Source: UBA5109 sp963975155
GTDB lineage: Bacteria > Pseudomonadota > Gammaproteobacteria > Pseudomonadales > Pseudohongiellaceae
Assembly: GCA_963975155.1 (NCBI GenBank)
Contig: CAXBFG010000003.1
Coordinates: forward strand, 62,001 to 126,000
DNA length: 64,000 nt
Direction: 5' to 3'
Positions 16,957 through 25,469 of this stretch are shown here, piece by piece; position 1 is the first letter of the stretch, and each line of letters starts with the position of its first letter. The notes under the pieces were generated by a model. That model worked only from the letters and a program-made list of their open reading frames with translations, did no database searches and was not told the origin of the DNA. Made by a program: the position numbers and the translations under genes.

Positions 16957-19047
16957 ATGAACTCCAAGATTAGACTACTCTCTTCTTCCGTTTCTGCATT
17001 GATTGTATTGTTCTCGGCTGGAGCGATTGCTGCGGATTTTGGAACTACCGGTCTTATCGATATTCCAAGCGCCAGGATGATGGAGGATGGTGAATTCAAG
17101 TTTGCCATGAGCCGTCAGACTGTTGCAGATATCTATTCATTAAATTACCAAGTTACTCCCTGGTTTGAGTCTACCTTTCGCTACACCATTTTTAATCCCG
17201 ATAAAGTGGCCGGCTCAGGCGATGGCCTTTATGACAGAAGCTACGAAGTCAAGCTTAGGCTGATTGAAGAAAGAAGACTGTTCCCGCAGGTAGCCCTTGG
17301 TATCAGGGATTTTCTTGGCACCGGTGCCTGGGGAAGTGAGTACCTCGTTGCATCAAAATCCATCGGAGCTTTTGATTTCACCATGGGGGCAGGTTGGGGG
17401 CGCTTGGCCGAGAGGTCTGTATTCAGTAATCCACTAACCAATATTTCAGACAGGTTCTCTACCCGGGATGCTGAAATTGGCCTGGGAGGTAAACCCTCAT
17501 ATAAAAATTTTTTCAGTGGGCCTGATATTGGTCTTTTCGGTGGTCTTACCTATGACTTCGAAGACTGGAACACGCGCTTTCTGGTTGAATACAACTCGGA
17601 CTCATACCAGAGAGAGCGTAATTTTGGCACCATTCCTGATGCTGACCCAATCAGTTATGGCGTGGAATGGGAACCGGTTACAGGTCTGGTTCTTGGTATA
17701 AACCGGCAACAGGGAAATCAGACCGGTTTTTATATATCTGCTTCCGCTAATACCAAGGCAGCGGCACCACGCAGAACACAAAACCTTGTGGTACCTGTCA
17801 GTTCCAACCTGGCCCAACAGACTGCTTTAGGGGCAGAATTCAATACCTGGTATGGGCGTCTGTTGGTAGATGTTGAGGGGGCCGGGATGCTGCTCAGATC
17901 AGCATATGTATCCGATGATGGGAAACTAGTCAGATTTGAATTATCCAATCAACAGTTCAACCTGATGGCAGATGCCATTAATCGCTTTCTGACTCTGGCC
18001 GAAATTCATTTGCCTCCTCAGATTCAAATAATCGAAGTTATCCTTAATGAAGATGGCGTGCGCGGTAATGCCATTCGCTATCAGCGCCAATTTGGTGATC
18101 AGCCAAGAACCTGGCTGGATAAGGAAGATCTGATCAGCATTATTCCTGGTGCGCCATTATCCGAAACTTCAAGCAGAACCAGATACCGGATTCCCAACGT
18201 TGCTTTTGGTGCAGATGTGGCGATGCGGGTCTCACTCTTTGATCCCGACAGACCGGCGCGCTATCAGACGATGCTGAAACTCACGGCTGCAGCAGACTTG
18301 GGTAACTATTTTGGTTTATACGGAACTTATTTTCTGGATATACACAACGATTTTGACGATATCACGCGCCCTGCCAATTCGGTCTTGCCGCATGTCAGAA
18401 CCGAAATTGCACGATATTTAAAAGAGGGAGACACTGGCATTGATAGCCTGTTTTTACAAAGAAAAGGCAATCTGGGACGTGATGTTTATTATCGTAGCTA
18501 TACAGGTATCCTTGAGGAGATGTATGCCGGCGTAGGATCAGAGTTTCTTTACAGCCCCTTCAGTTCTCGTCTGGCTTTTGGTTTTAACGTAAATTGGGTG
18601 AAGCAGCGGGATTATGATAAGGACTTCGAATTACTGGATTATTCGGTGGTGACGGGTCATTTAAGCGCCTACTGGGCAACACCCTGGTATAACTATGATG
18701 CCGCTATTCATGTCGGCCGTTATCTGGCAAAGGATCGGGGCGCAACCATTGAGATACGCAGAACCTTTGATAATGGCTGGATGGTAGGAGCATTTGCGAC
18801 ATTTACCAATGTGTCTTCTGAAGATTTTGGAGAAGGCAGTTTTGATAAAGGTCTCTATTTTAAAATTCCGCTGGATCAGATTTTACCAGGCAATACCAAG
18901 GCCTCCTATTCGAATTCGATTCGCTCAGTTCAGAGGGATGGAGGGCAACGCCTTGAGGGTTTCGGAACATCCTTGTGGTTCGACTTACGCTCGAGTCGTT
19001 ATGATGCCCTGGACAATTACAGGCTGAGAATGGTACCCGGAGCATGA
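16957..19047 (+). CDS. yjbH: YjbH/GfcD-type outer-membrane exopolysaccharide protein
   Basis: A 696-residue protein with a signal peptide cut near AIAAD and the YjbH family start FGTTGLIDIPSARMMEDGEF, followed by many alternating aromatic/polar strands as expected of an outer-membrane beta-barrel. The family acts in group 4 capsule or exopolysaccharide export. It follows the yjbE-like gene across a terminator and overlaps the yjbF-like gene by ATGA. The ribosome site before ATG 16957 is weak. No polymerase, Wzc or Wza homologues lie nearby, so the polysaccharide genes must be elsewhere. Confidence 0.87.
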   Translation: MNSKIRLLSSSVSALIVLFSAGAIAADFGTTGLIDIPSARMMEDGEFKFAMSRQTVADIYSLNYQVTPWFESTFRYTIFNPDKVAGSGDGLYDRSYEVKLRLIEERRLFPQVALGIRDFLGTGAWGSEYLVASKSIGAFDFTMGAGWGRLAERSVFSNPLTNISDRFSTRDAEIGLGGKPSYKNFFSGPDIGLFGGLTYDFEDWNTRFLVEYNSDSYQRERNFGTIPDADPISYGVEWEPVTGLVLGINRQQGNQTGFYISASANTKAAAPRRTQNLVVPVSSNLAQQTALGAEFNTWYGRLLVDVEGAGMLLRSAYVSDDGKLVRFELSNQQFNLMADAINRFLTLAEIHLPPQIQIIEVILNEDGVRGNAIRYQRQFGDQPRTWLDKEDLISIIPGAPLSETSSRTRYRIPNVAFGADVAMRVSLFDPDRPARYQTMLKLTAAADLGNYFGLYGTYFLDIHNDFDDITRPANSVLPHVRTEIARYLKEGDTGIDSLFLQRKGNLGRDVYYRSYTGILEEMYAGVGSEFLYSPFSSRLAFGFNVNWVKQRDYDKDFELLDYSVVTGHLSAYWATPWYNYDAAIHVGRYLAKDRGATIEIRRTFDNGWMVGAFATFTNVSSEDFGEGSFDKGLYFKIPLDQILPGNTKASYSNSIRSVQRDGGQRLEGFGTSLWFDLRSSRYDALDNYRLRMVPGA

Positions 19048-19601
19048 GGCGCATGAAAAAGCTAAAAGTGCTGGGATTAATTATTGCAGTGTGCTGTCTG
19101 CAAGGCTGTAGCTTTAGTTCAACACAGCTCGATCTGATAAGTACCATCTGGAACAGAGAGTCGGAATTTATATCCTTTGAGGAACTTGCCTGGACCGGGA
19201 TCTGGTCGGGCCAGGATTACAGGGTAATTCCGGTTTTTCCTCCGAATGAAAGCCTGACAAATTTTATGAATAATGACGGTGTTATCGTGTCTTTTGACGG
19301 ATGGCAGGTCACCAGGATCGAAGGCATATTGCCAGACGAACTTAGAGTCAGAATTGTAGAATCAGATGCTGGTTTGGAATATTTAATCGAAGGCGAAAGA
19401 ATAGCCTTTCATGAATGCGAAGAATTTGCATCAAGCCTTGAAGGCAGCACGACAGTCTGGGTACAGAATTGCAGCAGCCCGGGAGGCGCATACACAAATG
19501 AAATTCGCGTGAATGGATCAGGCGCAATAACGCTCTTGCGTTTTATGATTCATCCCGACTACCCCATGCTGACCTTGACCCCAAATAATCTGGTACTCTA
19601 A
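19044..19601 (+). CDS. yjbF: YjbF/GfcB-like lipoprotein
   Basis: A 185-residue lipoprotein: basic start, hydrophobic core and the lipobox LQGC with Cys21. The mature part begins with a serine-rich linker and has a WNRESEFISFEELAWTGIW segment like the YjbF family. Start ATG 19044 overlaps the yjbH stop; ATG 19053 is an equally good alternative and leaves the lipobox intact. YjbG/GfcC, usually the fourth member of this set, is not present. Role in exopolysaccharide secretion is inferred from context and family. Confidence 0.75.
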   Translation: MRRMKKLKVLGLIIAVCCLQGCSFSSTQLDLISTIWNRESEFISFEELAWTGIWSGQDYRVIPVFPPNESLTNFMNNDGVIVSFDGWQVTRIEGILPDELRVRIVESDAGLEYLIEGERIAFHECEEFASSLEGSTTVWVQNCSSPGGAYTNEIRVNGSGAITLLRFMIHPDYPMLTLTPNNLVL

Positions 19602-19669
19602 ACTCCATGTGAATCCCCCTCGTCAGCCCCTGGGTAGTAAACAATAATAAACCTGTAAAAGGAGCACCT

Positions 19670-20122
19670 ATGGTGAAGCTACGTTTTTTATTATCAGTAC
19701 TTGGTCTATTAATTATAACGGTGCTCAACAGCACTGCCGCAGAAATGGAGCCAGGCTTTGTAATCACGCAACCTGGTGAAATTGAATGGGAAGAAAACAG
19801 CCAGTCAGTGCAGCGAAAAATTATTTTAGGTGATCCGGCAGAAGAAGGCTTTTATGTTTATCGGGCCAGATTTCCGGCGGGTGTAACGAGTGAACCGCAT
19901 TTTCATACCATGGACCGTAGCGTTACTGTAATAGAAGGAACCTGGTATGCGGGTACAGATGCCAGCCATGATATGAGTAAAACTACTGCAGTTAGTGCCG
20001 GAGGACACATGTTTCATCCGGCCGGAGCAGTTCATTATGATGGTTCACGTGGTGAGGCCGCTGTGGTGGAAATAAAAGGCATGGGCCCGGTTGATACCGT
20101 GTATGTCGATGTTATGCCCTGA
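19670..20122 (+). CDS. Exported cupin-domain protein
   Basis: A 150-residue protein with a signal peptide (cleavage near STAAE) and one cupin domain. Motif 1 is PHFHTMDRSVTVIEGTWYAG near 83-102, and motif 2 is GGHMFHPAGAVHY near 117, giving a plausible 3-His metal site. Many such periplasmic cupins are of unknown function. The ribosome site AAAAGGAG lies at 19656-19663. It stands alone, 68 bases after yjbF and convergent with the Hsp70 gene; a link to the polysaccharide genes is possible but not shown. Confidence 0.8.
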   Translation: MVKLRFLLSVLGLLIITVLNSTAAEMEPGFVITQPGEIEWEENSQSVQRKIILGDPAEEGFYVYRARFPAGVTSEPHFHTMDRSVTVIEGTWYAGTDASHDMSKTTAVSAGGHMFHPAGAVHYDGSRGEAAVVEIKGMGPVDTVYVDVMP

Positions 20123-20264
20123 AATAAAGTGGCTTTTGAAACAAAGAAAAGCAAGCTGGCCAATGCCAAAGCAATAATTGTTATGCGATCAATGCAGTCT
20201 GTTTTTTAATGCTGAATTGAAGTTACTTTCAAGCCAAATATCATTAGGTGCGAGGTTCAATGTT

Positions 20265-21731
20265 TTAACTATTATTGCCCAAGGGCTGGCCGTAGGAATA
20301 ATAGTCAGCGATCGCCAGGCCTGCTGCAACACTCGTAAAGGGGTCATGTTCCACCACTTTATCTGGAAATTGATTTTCAAGTATATTTTTCACTGCCGGA
20401 ATCAGAGATGAGCCTCCGGTTCTCAACACCAGATTTATTTCGCCAGGCTGCATATTGGCACTTAACAAAATATCCTGGACGGCCTGTTTAAACTGAACAA
20501 GCTGGTCTTTGATCATGACTTCAAAGGCTGCGCGGTCGATACTAAATTCCACGTCGATTTCAGGAATATTTAACACGGCCGATTCCTTTTCTGACAATTC
20601 AGCCTTGCAATCCTTGATGGCCTGAAAGACCTGGTAACAATAATTTTGTGTTATCAGCTCATACAGTCTTTGAAACTTTATAGCCCCTTCACCAGCTTGT
20701 TTTATCAGATCGATCACAGGGGTAGTATATTTATTCTGATTTAACATATAACTGACAGTCCAGTTGATGAGTAATTCCTCATAATCCTCAAAAGGAAAAA
20801 AGGTATCGATTAATTTACCTTCGACCTCCCTGCGCCATCTCTCGCCTTTGCCCAGCAATGGGAATAGCACTTTTCTAAACAGGCATTGATCAATATGATC
20901 ACCACCCAAAGCTACACCATGAATTGCAACTACCTCGAATGAGACTCCATGACGTTTCAGGATACATAAATCCAAAGTACCGCCTCCGAAGTCCACGGTA
21001 AGCACTACTTCACTTTTATGCTGTGGATTGGCATGGAAATAACTCAATGTCGCTGCGGTAGGCTCCGGATAGAAGCTTTGTGTGCTTATGCCCGCATGCT
21101 GGTAGGACTCACTGAGGCGCTCCAGAGCAAGTTGATTATGATCATTCTCGCGACCTTCAAAGTTTACCGGATGTCCTAAACAGGCATGACTGGTATCGAT
21201 ATTCACTGTTTGCATCGAGGTGATGTCAGCAAGAGTCTGTTTTATGCATTTTTCTATTTTCAGTAATATTGGTGTTATAAGAGCAACCAGCCTGAAGGGG
21301 CGATTAAATACCATGATGCGATCACTGCTTTTTGTTCCCAGTAAACGCTTGGTACCGCGAAATAACCTTCCCGGCAGGCTGCCATCATTAAAGGCCTGGC
21401 CATAGACAAGACTGGTTTCTGCTTCTGCAGGTAGTCGGGTGGAAGGGTCCATCTGACCGGTACTGGTCCGGGCTTCGCCCAGGATTTCAACACTCAGTTC
21501 TACTTTCCGGCCCTGATTCTGGCTGATATAAGTGTCAATGGCATCCTGCCCGGTTTGCGCAACAAAATCGCGACTGATATAGGTCGCAGAGGGCATTATG
21601 GAGCTGTTTTGCTCAAGCATGACCATGGTGATCTGCTTGCCATCAAACACTGCAGCGGCGCTGTTGCTGGTACCAAAGTCGATACCGATTCCATATTGTC
21701 GTGTGTTGTTGGAATTTTCTGGTTCTGTCAT
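20265..21731 (-). CDS. yegD: Hsp70-family chaperone, YegD-like
   Basis: A 488-residue protein of the Hsp70 ATPase superfamily. The actin-fold phosphate loops are GIDFGTSNSAAA near 15-26, VDFGGGTLDLC near 245 and RTGGSSLIPAV near 448. The substrate-binding beta domain and lid of DnaK are absent; length and motif order match YegD (about 450 aa). Specific clients are unknown. The start is ATG 21731. The 140 bases downstream, convergent with the cupin gene, contain no clear terminator. Confidence 0.88.
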   Translation of the reverse strand: MTEPENSNNTRQYGIGIDFGTSNSAAAVFDGKQITMVMLEQNSSIMPSATYISRDFVAQTGQDAIDTYISQNQGRKVELSVEILGEARTSTGQMDPSTRLPAEAETSLVYGQAFNDGSLPGRLFRGTKRLLGTKSSDRIMVFNRPFRLVALITPILLKIEKCIKQTLADITSMQTVNIDTSHACLGHPVNFEGRENDHNQLALERLSESYQHAGISTQSFYPEPTAATLSYFHANPQHKSEVVLTVDFGGGTLDLCILKRHGVSFEVVAIHGVALGGDHIDQCLFRKVLFPLLGKGERWRREVEGKLIDTFFPFEDYEELLINWTVSYMLNQNKYTTPVIDLIKQAGEGAIKFQRLYELITQNYCYQVFQAIKDCKAELSEKESAVLNIPEIDVEFSIDRAAFEVMIKDQLVQFKQAVQDILLSANMQPGEINLVLRTGGSSLIPAVKNILENQFPDKVVEHDPFTSVAAGLAIADYYSYGQPLGNNS

Positions 21732-22103
21732 AAATAAAGTATTTGGCCTGAGAGAAAAAACAGGTGATTTAAGCTATGGAAATAATTGAAGGCATATCTT
21801 TAAAAGGATGGCTGAACTACTTTCTACAACCGTATTTTTTAATTGCTTATTGTAACAAGGTAGGGCTCAGACTGATAAGACTGTTTATCATTCCTGAGAC
21901 TTCCTTTATGAATGAAATAAAATCAATTAACAGTGTTATAAAAATCGCAATAGTTGCTTACCAGGCTCCAATGCCATTTTCTTTACCCTGTTGGTTTCTC
22001 TTCAGGTTCACGGCCAAAACGATAACAGGTTTTTAATTCAATGGCTTTTGCTGCATAATCAGCCCCCGCTGTTTGCCTTAACTAAGCTCAGGTCCCAAGT
22101 TCT
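21732..22103. other. Intergenic region between yegD and rdgC, no gene supported
   Basis: This 372-base divergent region must carry the promoters of yegD and rdgC. A 86-codon open frame at 21776-22036 has no recognisable domain, no ribosome site and unlikely composition. No tRNA, terminator or clear repeat was seen. Confidence 0.5.
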
Positions 22104-23093
22104 ATGTGGTTCAAGAATCTCCGTATATTTTGCCTAACCCAACCCTTTGATTTGCCTTTGGAAGATCTTGAATCACAGCTTGCTGATTCAGCATTTATCC
22201 CCTGTGCTAATTATGAGAAATCACGAATTGGCTGGGTAAGCCCCCTGGGCAGTGCTGCGCCTGCCCTGGATAATGATGAAGCTGCAGAGGATTCGCCTGC
22301 ACCAATGCTCACACACGTCGTTGGCGATTACATTATGTTGTGTGCACAAAAGCAGGATCGATTATTACCCGCTTCCGTAGTACGAGAAGCAACTGAAGAA
22401 AAAGTAGCCGAACTGGAACTGAGACAGGCGCGAAAAGTCTACCGTAAAGAAAAGCGAGAGATTCAGGATCAGGTCTACGGATCATTGCTGCCCAGAGCTT
22501 TTACACGTTCGACTCGTATTTACGCCTATATCAGCCGTTCAGACAAACTACTGGTTGTTGATTCAGCCAGTGCGCCAAAGGCCGAAGAGTTTCTGAATTT
22601 ACTAAGAGATACGCTGGGTTCTTTCCCGGTAGCCTTACCAGACAGTAAGCGTGCACCAGGTGATGTCATGACGCGCTGGTTAAAAGAACAAAAAGGCACA
22701 GATAATTTCGACATTCATGATGATTGCGAGCTCTTCAATCCCTTGGATGGCAGTAATGTTATTCGCTGTAAAGGACAGGATCTGCTTAGTGATGAGATAC
22801 AGGCACATCTGGATGCAGGCAAACGCGTTAAACAGCTGGGTGTGCAATGGAATAGCCACCTGAGCTGTAGCATTGTGGAAGACTTAAGTATCAAGCGCCT
22901 GCGATTTGAAGATATAAAGGAAGAATCGGAAAGCTTTCAGGAAGAAAGTGCCGCGCAAAAGTTTGATCAGGAGTTCGTGCTGATGACGCTTGGACTAAGT
23001 ACTTTCTTCAAATCATTATTTAATGCATTCGGTGGCCTTGAAGACCCTAAGAATAAAGTGCTGCCCGATAACAGAAATAAAGAGGCAGATTAA
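22104..23093 (+). CDS. rdgC: Recombination-associated protein RdgC
   Basis: Nucleoid-associated ring-forming DNA-binding protein that limits RecA filament formation. The 329-residue protein begins MWFKNLRIFCLTQPF and continues with GWVSPLG, both typical of RdgC, and matches its usual length of about 303 plus a modest C-terminal extension. The C-terminus has an acidic patch and a final hydrophobic segment FFKSLFNAFGGL. It stands alone, and its end is about 50 bases from the left border of the mobile island. Confidence 0.95.
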   Translation: MWFKNLRIFCLTQPFDLPLEDLESQLADSAFIPCANYEKSRIGWVSPLGSAAPALDNDEAAEDSPAPMLTHVVGDYIMLCAQKQDRLLPASVVREATEEKVAELELRQARKVYRKEKREIQDQVYGSLLPRAFTRSTRIYAYISRSDKLLVVDSASAPKAEEFLNLLRDTLGSFPVALPDSKRAPGDVMTRWLKEQKGTDNFDIHDDCELFNPLDGSNVIRCKGQDLLSDEIQAHLDAGKRVKQLGVQWNSHLSCSIVEDLSIKRLRFEDIKEESESFQEESAAQKFDQEFVLMTLGLSTFFKSLFNAFGGLEDPKNKVLPDNRNKEAD

Positions 23094-23144
23094 TCAGCTT
23101 ATACAGGCGAATTTATGTAGATGTAGCAAGAGGCTGAGAGGGTG

Positions 23145-23158
23145 ATGGTGCCAGGGGC
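23145..23158. repeat. Candidate left attachment site
   Basis: ATGGTGCCAGGGGC here matches ATGGTGCCCAGGGGC at 33441-33455, the last bases of tRNA-Phe, except for one missing C. The match ends there, so it is a short, imperfect direct repeat. It lies 52 bases after rdgC, where an island border is expected. Confidence 0.5.
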
Positions 23159-23220
23159 TCTACCGTGAATATTATTTAAAATATTGATTTATAAAGATAA
23201 TTAATATATTAAATTTTGAG

Positions 23221-23240
23221 ATACCCCCAAATATACCCCC
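23221..23240. repeat. Integrase arm-type sites, left end
   Basis: Two direct copies of ATACCCCC (23221-23228 and 23233-23240), 12 bases apart. The same octamer recurs at the integrase end of the island. They are probably arm-binding sites for the integrase or excisionase (inference). Confidence 0.5.
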
Positions 23241-23247
23241 GTTGTTT

Positions 23248-23430
23248 TTAAACATATGGCCTAGACTTAATCCACTTAATAATCGAACTTTCGTGCCAAC
23301 CGACTCTACGCTTGCCTGTAAGGCTAATTTGCCTTGGGAAGTTTCCTTTAGCAATCTCAGCGTAAATTGTTGAGCGTGATAGCCCTGTTAAATTTATTAC
23401 ATCTCTAAGTCTTAATATTTTAGTAATCAT
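23248..23430 (-). CDS. AlpA-family excisionase/transcriptional regulator
   Basis: A 60-residue protein of the AlpA/MerR-like winged-helix family found on P4-like elements: KILRLRDVINLTGLSRSTIYAE gives the helix-turn-helix, and GKRRVGWHESSIIKWI the characteristic wing and last helix. Such proteins act as excisionases and activate the integrase gene. The start ATG 23430 has a GGAGGA ribosome site. It abuts the left ATACCCCC repeats, which fits a DNA-bending role in excision. It is the last gene of a minus-strand set with the two regulators upstream. Confidence 0.85.
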   Translation of the reverse strand: MITKILRLRDVINLTGLSRSTIYAEIAKGNFPRQISLTGKRRVGWHESSIIKWIKSRPYV

Positions 23431-23482
23431 AGTTCCTCCATAATTAATTTGGGAGATAAGGTTTTAATTCTATATTGTGGAT

Positions 23483-24025
23483 TCACTTAGCCCTCTTCTC
23501 CTGTGCCTGTTCTAGCTTCTTAACCTTTTTAATGGTTTCCGGAAAGTCGGCTTCAGAGAACATTTCTTCATATAGTTTTTCCATTTCTGCAGCGTTACCT
23601 TTCATGGCATTTCCTATTTCATCCATAAGCGCCATAAACACATCAAATTCAGCTGCCTCAAGTTTTTGTTTCACCATGCTGACTAAGAGCTCTGACATTT
23701 TTTCTCTTATCGGTTTATCAAGGGCGATGAAACAAAGAGACATACGGGCAATCATCAAATCCTGGTTATCTGTGGCCAGGATGTGCTCAGGTTTGCCAGA
23801 ATCCAGAAAAGTCTCTGAACCGCTTAGTAAATAGTTAGGGGAGACCTTAAGCACTTTTGAGAGCTTAATCAGCTCTAAGCCTCCTGGAACAGCCCCTGCA
23901 TTTTCATAATGCACCAGAGAGCTGCGTCCGATAACGGCCTTTTTAGCGAGCTCAGCTTGGGTAAGACCAAGCTCCTTTCGGGCTTTTTGAATACGTTCTG
24001 CAATGTGTTTCTTTTGTGCTTTCAT
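23483..24025 (-). CDS. XRE-family transcriptional regulator
   Basis: A 180-residue protein. The N-terminal 65 residues form a Cro/CI-type helix-turn-helix (RKELGLTQAELAKKAVIGRS, then LVHYENAGAVPGG and LSKVLKVSPNYLL). The C-terminal 110 residues are helical and charged, rich in Glu/Lys, possibly a dimer domain; no peptidase or LexA-like site is seen. It probably controls the integration/excision genes of the island. It lies 16 bases after the other regulator on the same strand and 52 bases before alpA. Confidence 0.85.
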   Translation of the reverse strand: MKAQKKHIAERIQKARKELGLTQAELAKKAVIGRSSLVHYENAGAVPGGLELIKLSKVLKVSPNYLLSGSETFLDSGKPEHILATDNQDLMIARMSLCFIALDKPIREKMSELLVSMVKQKLEAAEFDVFMALMDEIGNAMKGNAAEMEKLYEEMFSEADFPETIKKVKKLEQAQEKRAK

Positions 24026-24041
24026 CTTTTCTTATCTCCAA

Positions 24042-24587
24042 CTAACGATAAAGGCGCTGGTTAACCAGTGCGCCATTTGTGGTGTTTTCGGGTTTTATGT
24101 CTCCGGCGTACTCATTACCAAGTAAATCATCTAAACCTCTTAGCCATCTAAGGTGACAATAGTTAAAGGCCATCAATTCAATGATCTTGTTAGCCATTTC
24201 AGGTTTGGGTTCTTCAGTAAACCAATGTTGAACAGCCAGTTCCTTGGCTTTTGATTTAATAAAGGCATCATTTTGGGCTATTTGTTTAAGCGTTTTATTG
24301 GCCTTTTCAGTTTTGATGCGATTAGGAACAGCAACCCCGTTAATAGTACGGAACTGAGGGAGAGGCGTTTTCTTCTTTTCAGGTTTTTCTGGAAAGGCAT
24401 AACCTAACGATTCGAAATGCTTTTTAAGTGATAACTGTTCTTTTTCAGTTAATAGATATCTACCCACTTCAAATAGAGCATAACTACTACGATTCAAATC
24501 AACAGCTTTAGCCACCATGCGCTGAGATAGCATCAAGGTATGTCTGGCCTTTTTGGCTTCTAATGGTAATAAAACGTTTTGATTCAT
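24042..24587 (-). CDS. XRE-like helix-turn-helix protein of unknown function
   Basis: A 181-residue protein whose N-terminal 65 residues look like a divergent Cro/CI helix-turn-helix (EAKKARHTLMLSQRMVAKAV, then SSYALFEVGRYLLTEKEQ). Residues 70-181 have no recognised domain; they are lysine-rich in the middle, with an aromatic segment FNYCHLRWLRGLDDLLGNEY near the end. It is first in a minus-strand trio with the XRE gene and alpA. It may be a second repressor or an antirepressor partner; the sequence does not decide. Confidence 0.65.
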   Translation of the reverse strand: MNQNVLLPLEAKKARHTLMLSQRMVAKAVDLNRSSYALFEVGRYLLTEKEQLSLKKHFESLGYAFPEKPEKKKTPLPQFRTINGVAVPNRIKTEKANKTLKQIAQNDAFIKSKAKELAVQHWFTEEPKPEMANKIIELMAFNYCHLRWLRGLDDLLGNEYAGDIKPENTTNGALVNQRLYR

Positions 24588-24932
24588 AATATAAACAAAG
24601 TTATCAATATTGGATATATCGAATTATAGACATTTAATCGGAATTAAGTCAATAATAAAACGTAAATACCTTTATAAGGGATTTGGAGATCGAGTAGTTA
24701 GATAAATAGGCTGATTAACAATTGGTTGAACAAATTGTTTAACAAACTATTTTTAATTCGGGAATAATAGGGTATTGAAGAGTTCTGTTAATTTGAATTA
24801 AATAAAACGAAATAAACCAATTTAATTGAAATGGTAACGTCCGCTTTCGGCCAATAGCGAACATTGAATAAATTTCTAGTAAGCTACATTACTGGATGTA
24901 TCAAACATAAAAAGAGTTTACATGTGATGGGC
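24588..24932. promoter_or_regulatory. Regulatory region between island regulators and cytochrome gene, with palindrome
   Basis: This AT-rich 345-base stretch has no gene. It holds an imperfect palindrome GTTGAACAA-A-TTGTTTAAC (24725-24743, one mismatch between arms), a plausible operator 138 bases upstream of the regulator trio. It also holds one copy of the GACCGCTTTTGGCC-type repeat (24836-24865), described separately. No clear terminator for the cytochrome gene was found. Confidence 0.4.
24836..24865 (+). repeat. Island repeat copy 1 (CCGCTTTCGGCCAATAGC)
   Basis: This 30-base element matches the one at 31797-31826 at about 20 of 25 core positions, in the same orientation. The core contains a weak dyad around GGCC. 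The two copies bracket the sulfite dehydrogenase/TetR/operon cargo, excluding both the integrase and the regulators. Confidence 0.5.
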
Positions 24933-25469
24933 TTATTCGCTCATCTCTTCCATGCTTTTCTCAGTTGGGTAAGCTAGGTCAAAACCACTTTCATTAGGCA
25001 TTTCAACATTCGCAAGCGAATTGGCAGTCATTATGCTGTCTTCACTAATAATGCCGTTCCTATAGAGAAGGTAAGCGGTAACAGCGTACACTTCGTCGTC
25101 TGTTAAACTTTGAGGCAGGTTAAAAGGCATTGCACGGCGGATATAATCAAAAACAGTACTAGCGTAAGGCCAGTAACTACCAATAGCTCTTACTTGTTGT
25201 AGTTGGTTGCTGACTAACACATCGTATGGTCCTTCAGTACCTTCAACGCCGTGACAGGCAATGCATTTTTGTTGATAGATCACTTCGCCATCAGACACTG
25301 AACCTGAACCAGGAGGGAGACCGCTTCCATTTGGCTGAATACTAATATCCCAAGGTGCTAGATCTTCCTCGCTTATGGTTGTACCAAGTTCTGGATTTTC
25401 TTGAGCTAGCAAAGTATTCATAAAACAGCACATAGCCAGAACAACTAGCAATCTTTTAAGCGTATACAT
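24933..25469 (-). CDS. Periplasmic monohaem cytochrome c, SoxD/SorB-like
   Basis: A 178-residue exported cytochrome: signal peptide ending near LLAQE, haem-binding CIACH at 69-73, and a likely axial methionine in AMPFNLP before the helix SLTDDEVYAVTAYLL. It is the probable electron acceptor of the SoxC-like dehydrogenase; the pair resembles SorAB or the first half of SoxCD. Paracoccus SoxD has two haems, this protein only one. The start at 25469 overlaps the dehydrogenase end by 14 bases, so translation is probably coupled. The 60-residue acidic tail after the haem domain has no known role. Confidence 0.87.
   Translation of the reverse strand: MYTLKRLLVVLAMCCFMNTLLAQENPELGTTISEEDLAPWDISIQPNGSGLPPGSGSVSDGEVIYQQKCIACHGVEGTEGPYDVLVSNQLQQVRAIGSYWPYASTVFDYIRRAMPFNLPQSLTDDEVYAVTAYLLYRNGIISEDSIMTANSLANVEMPNESGFDLAYPTEKSMEEMSE

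Noticed and set aside
21776..22036. 86-codon open frame between yegD and rdgC
   Set aside because: No ribosome site, no domain, poor composition; it lies in a divergent promoter region.
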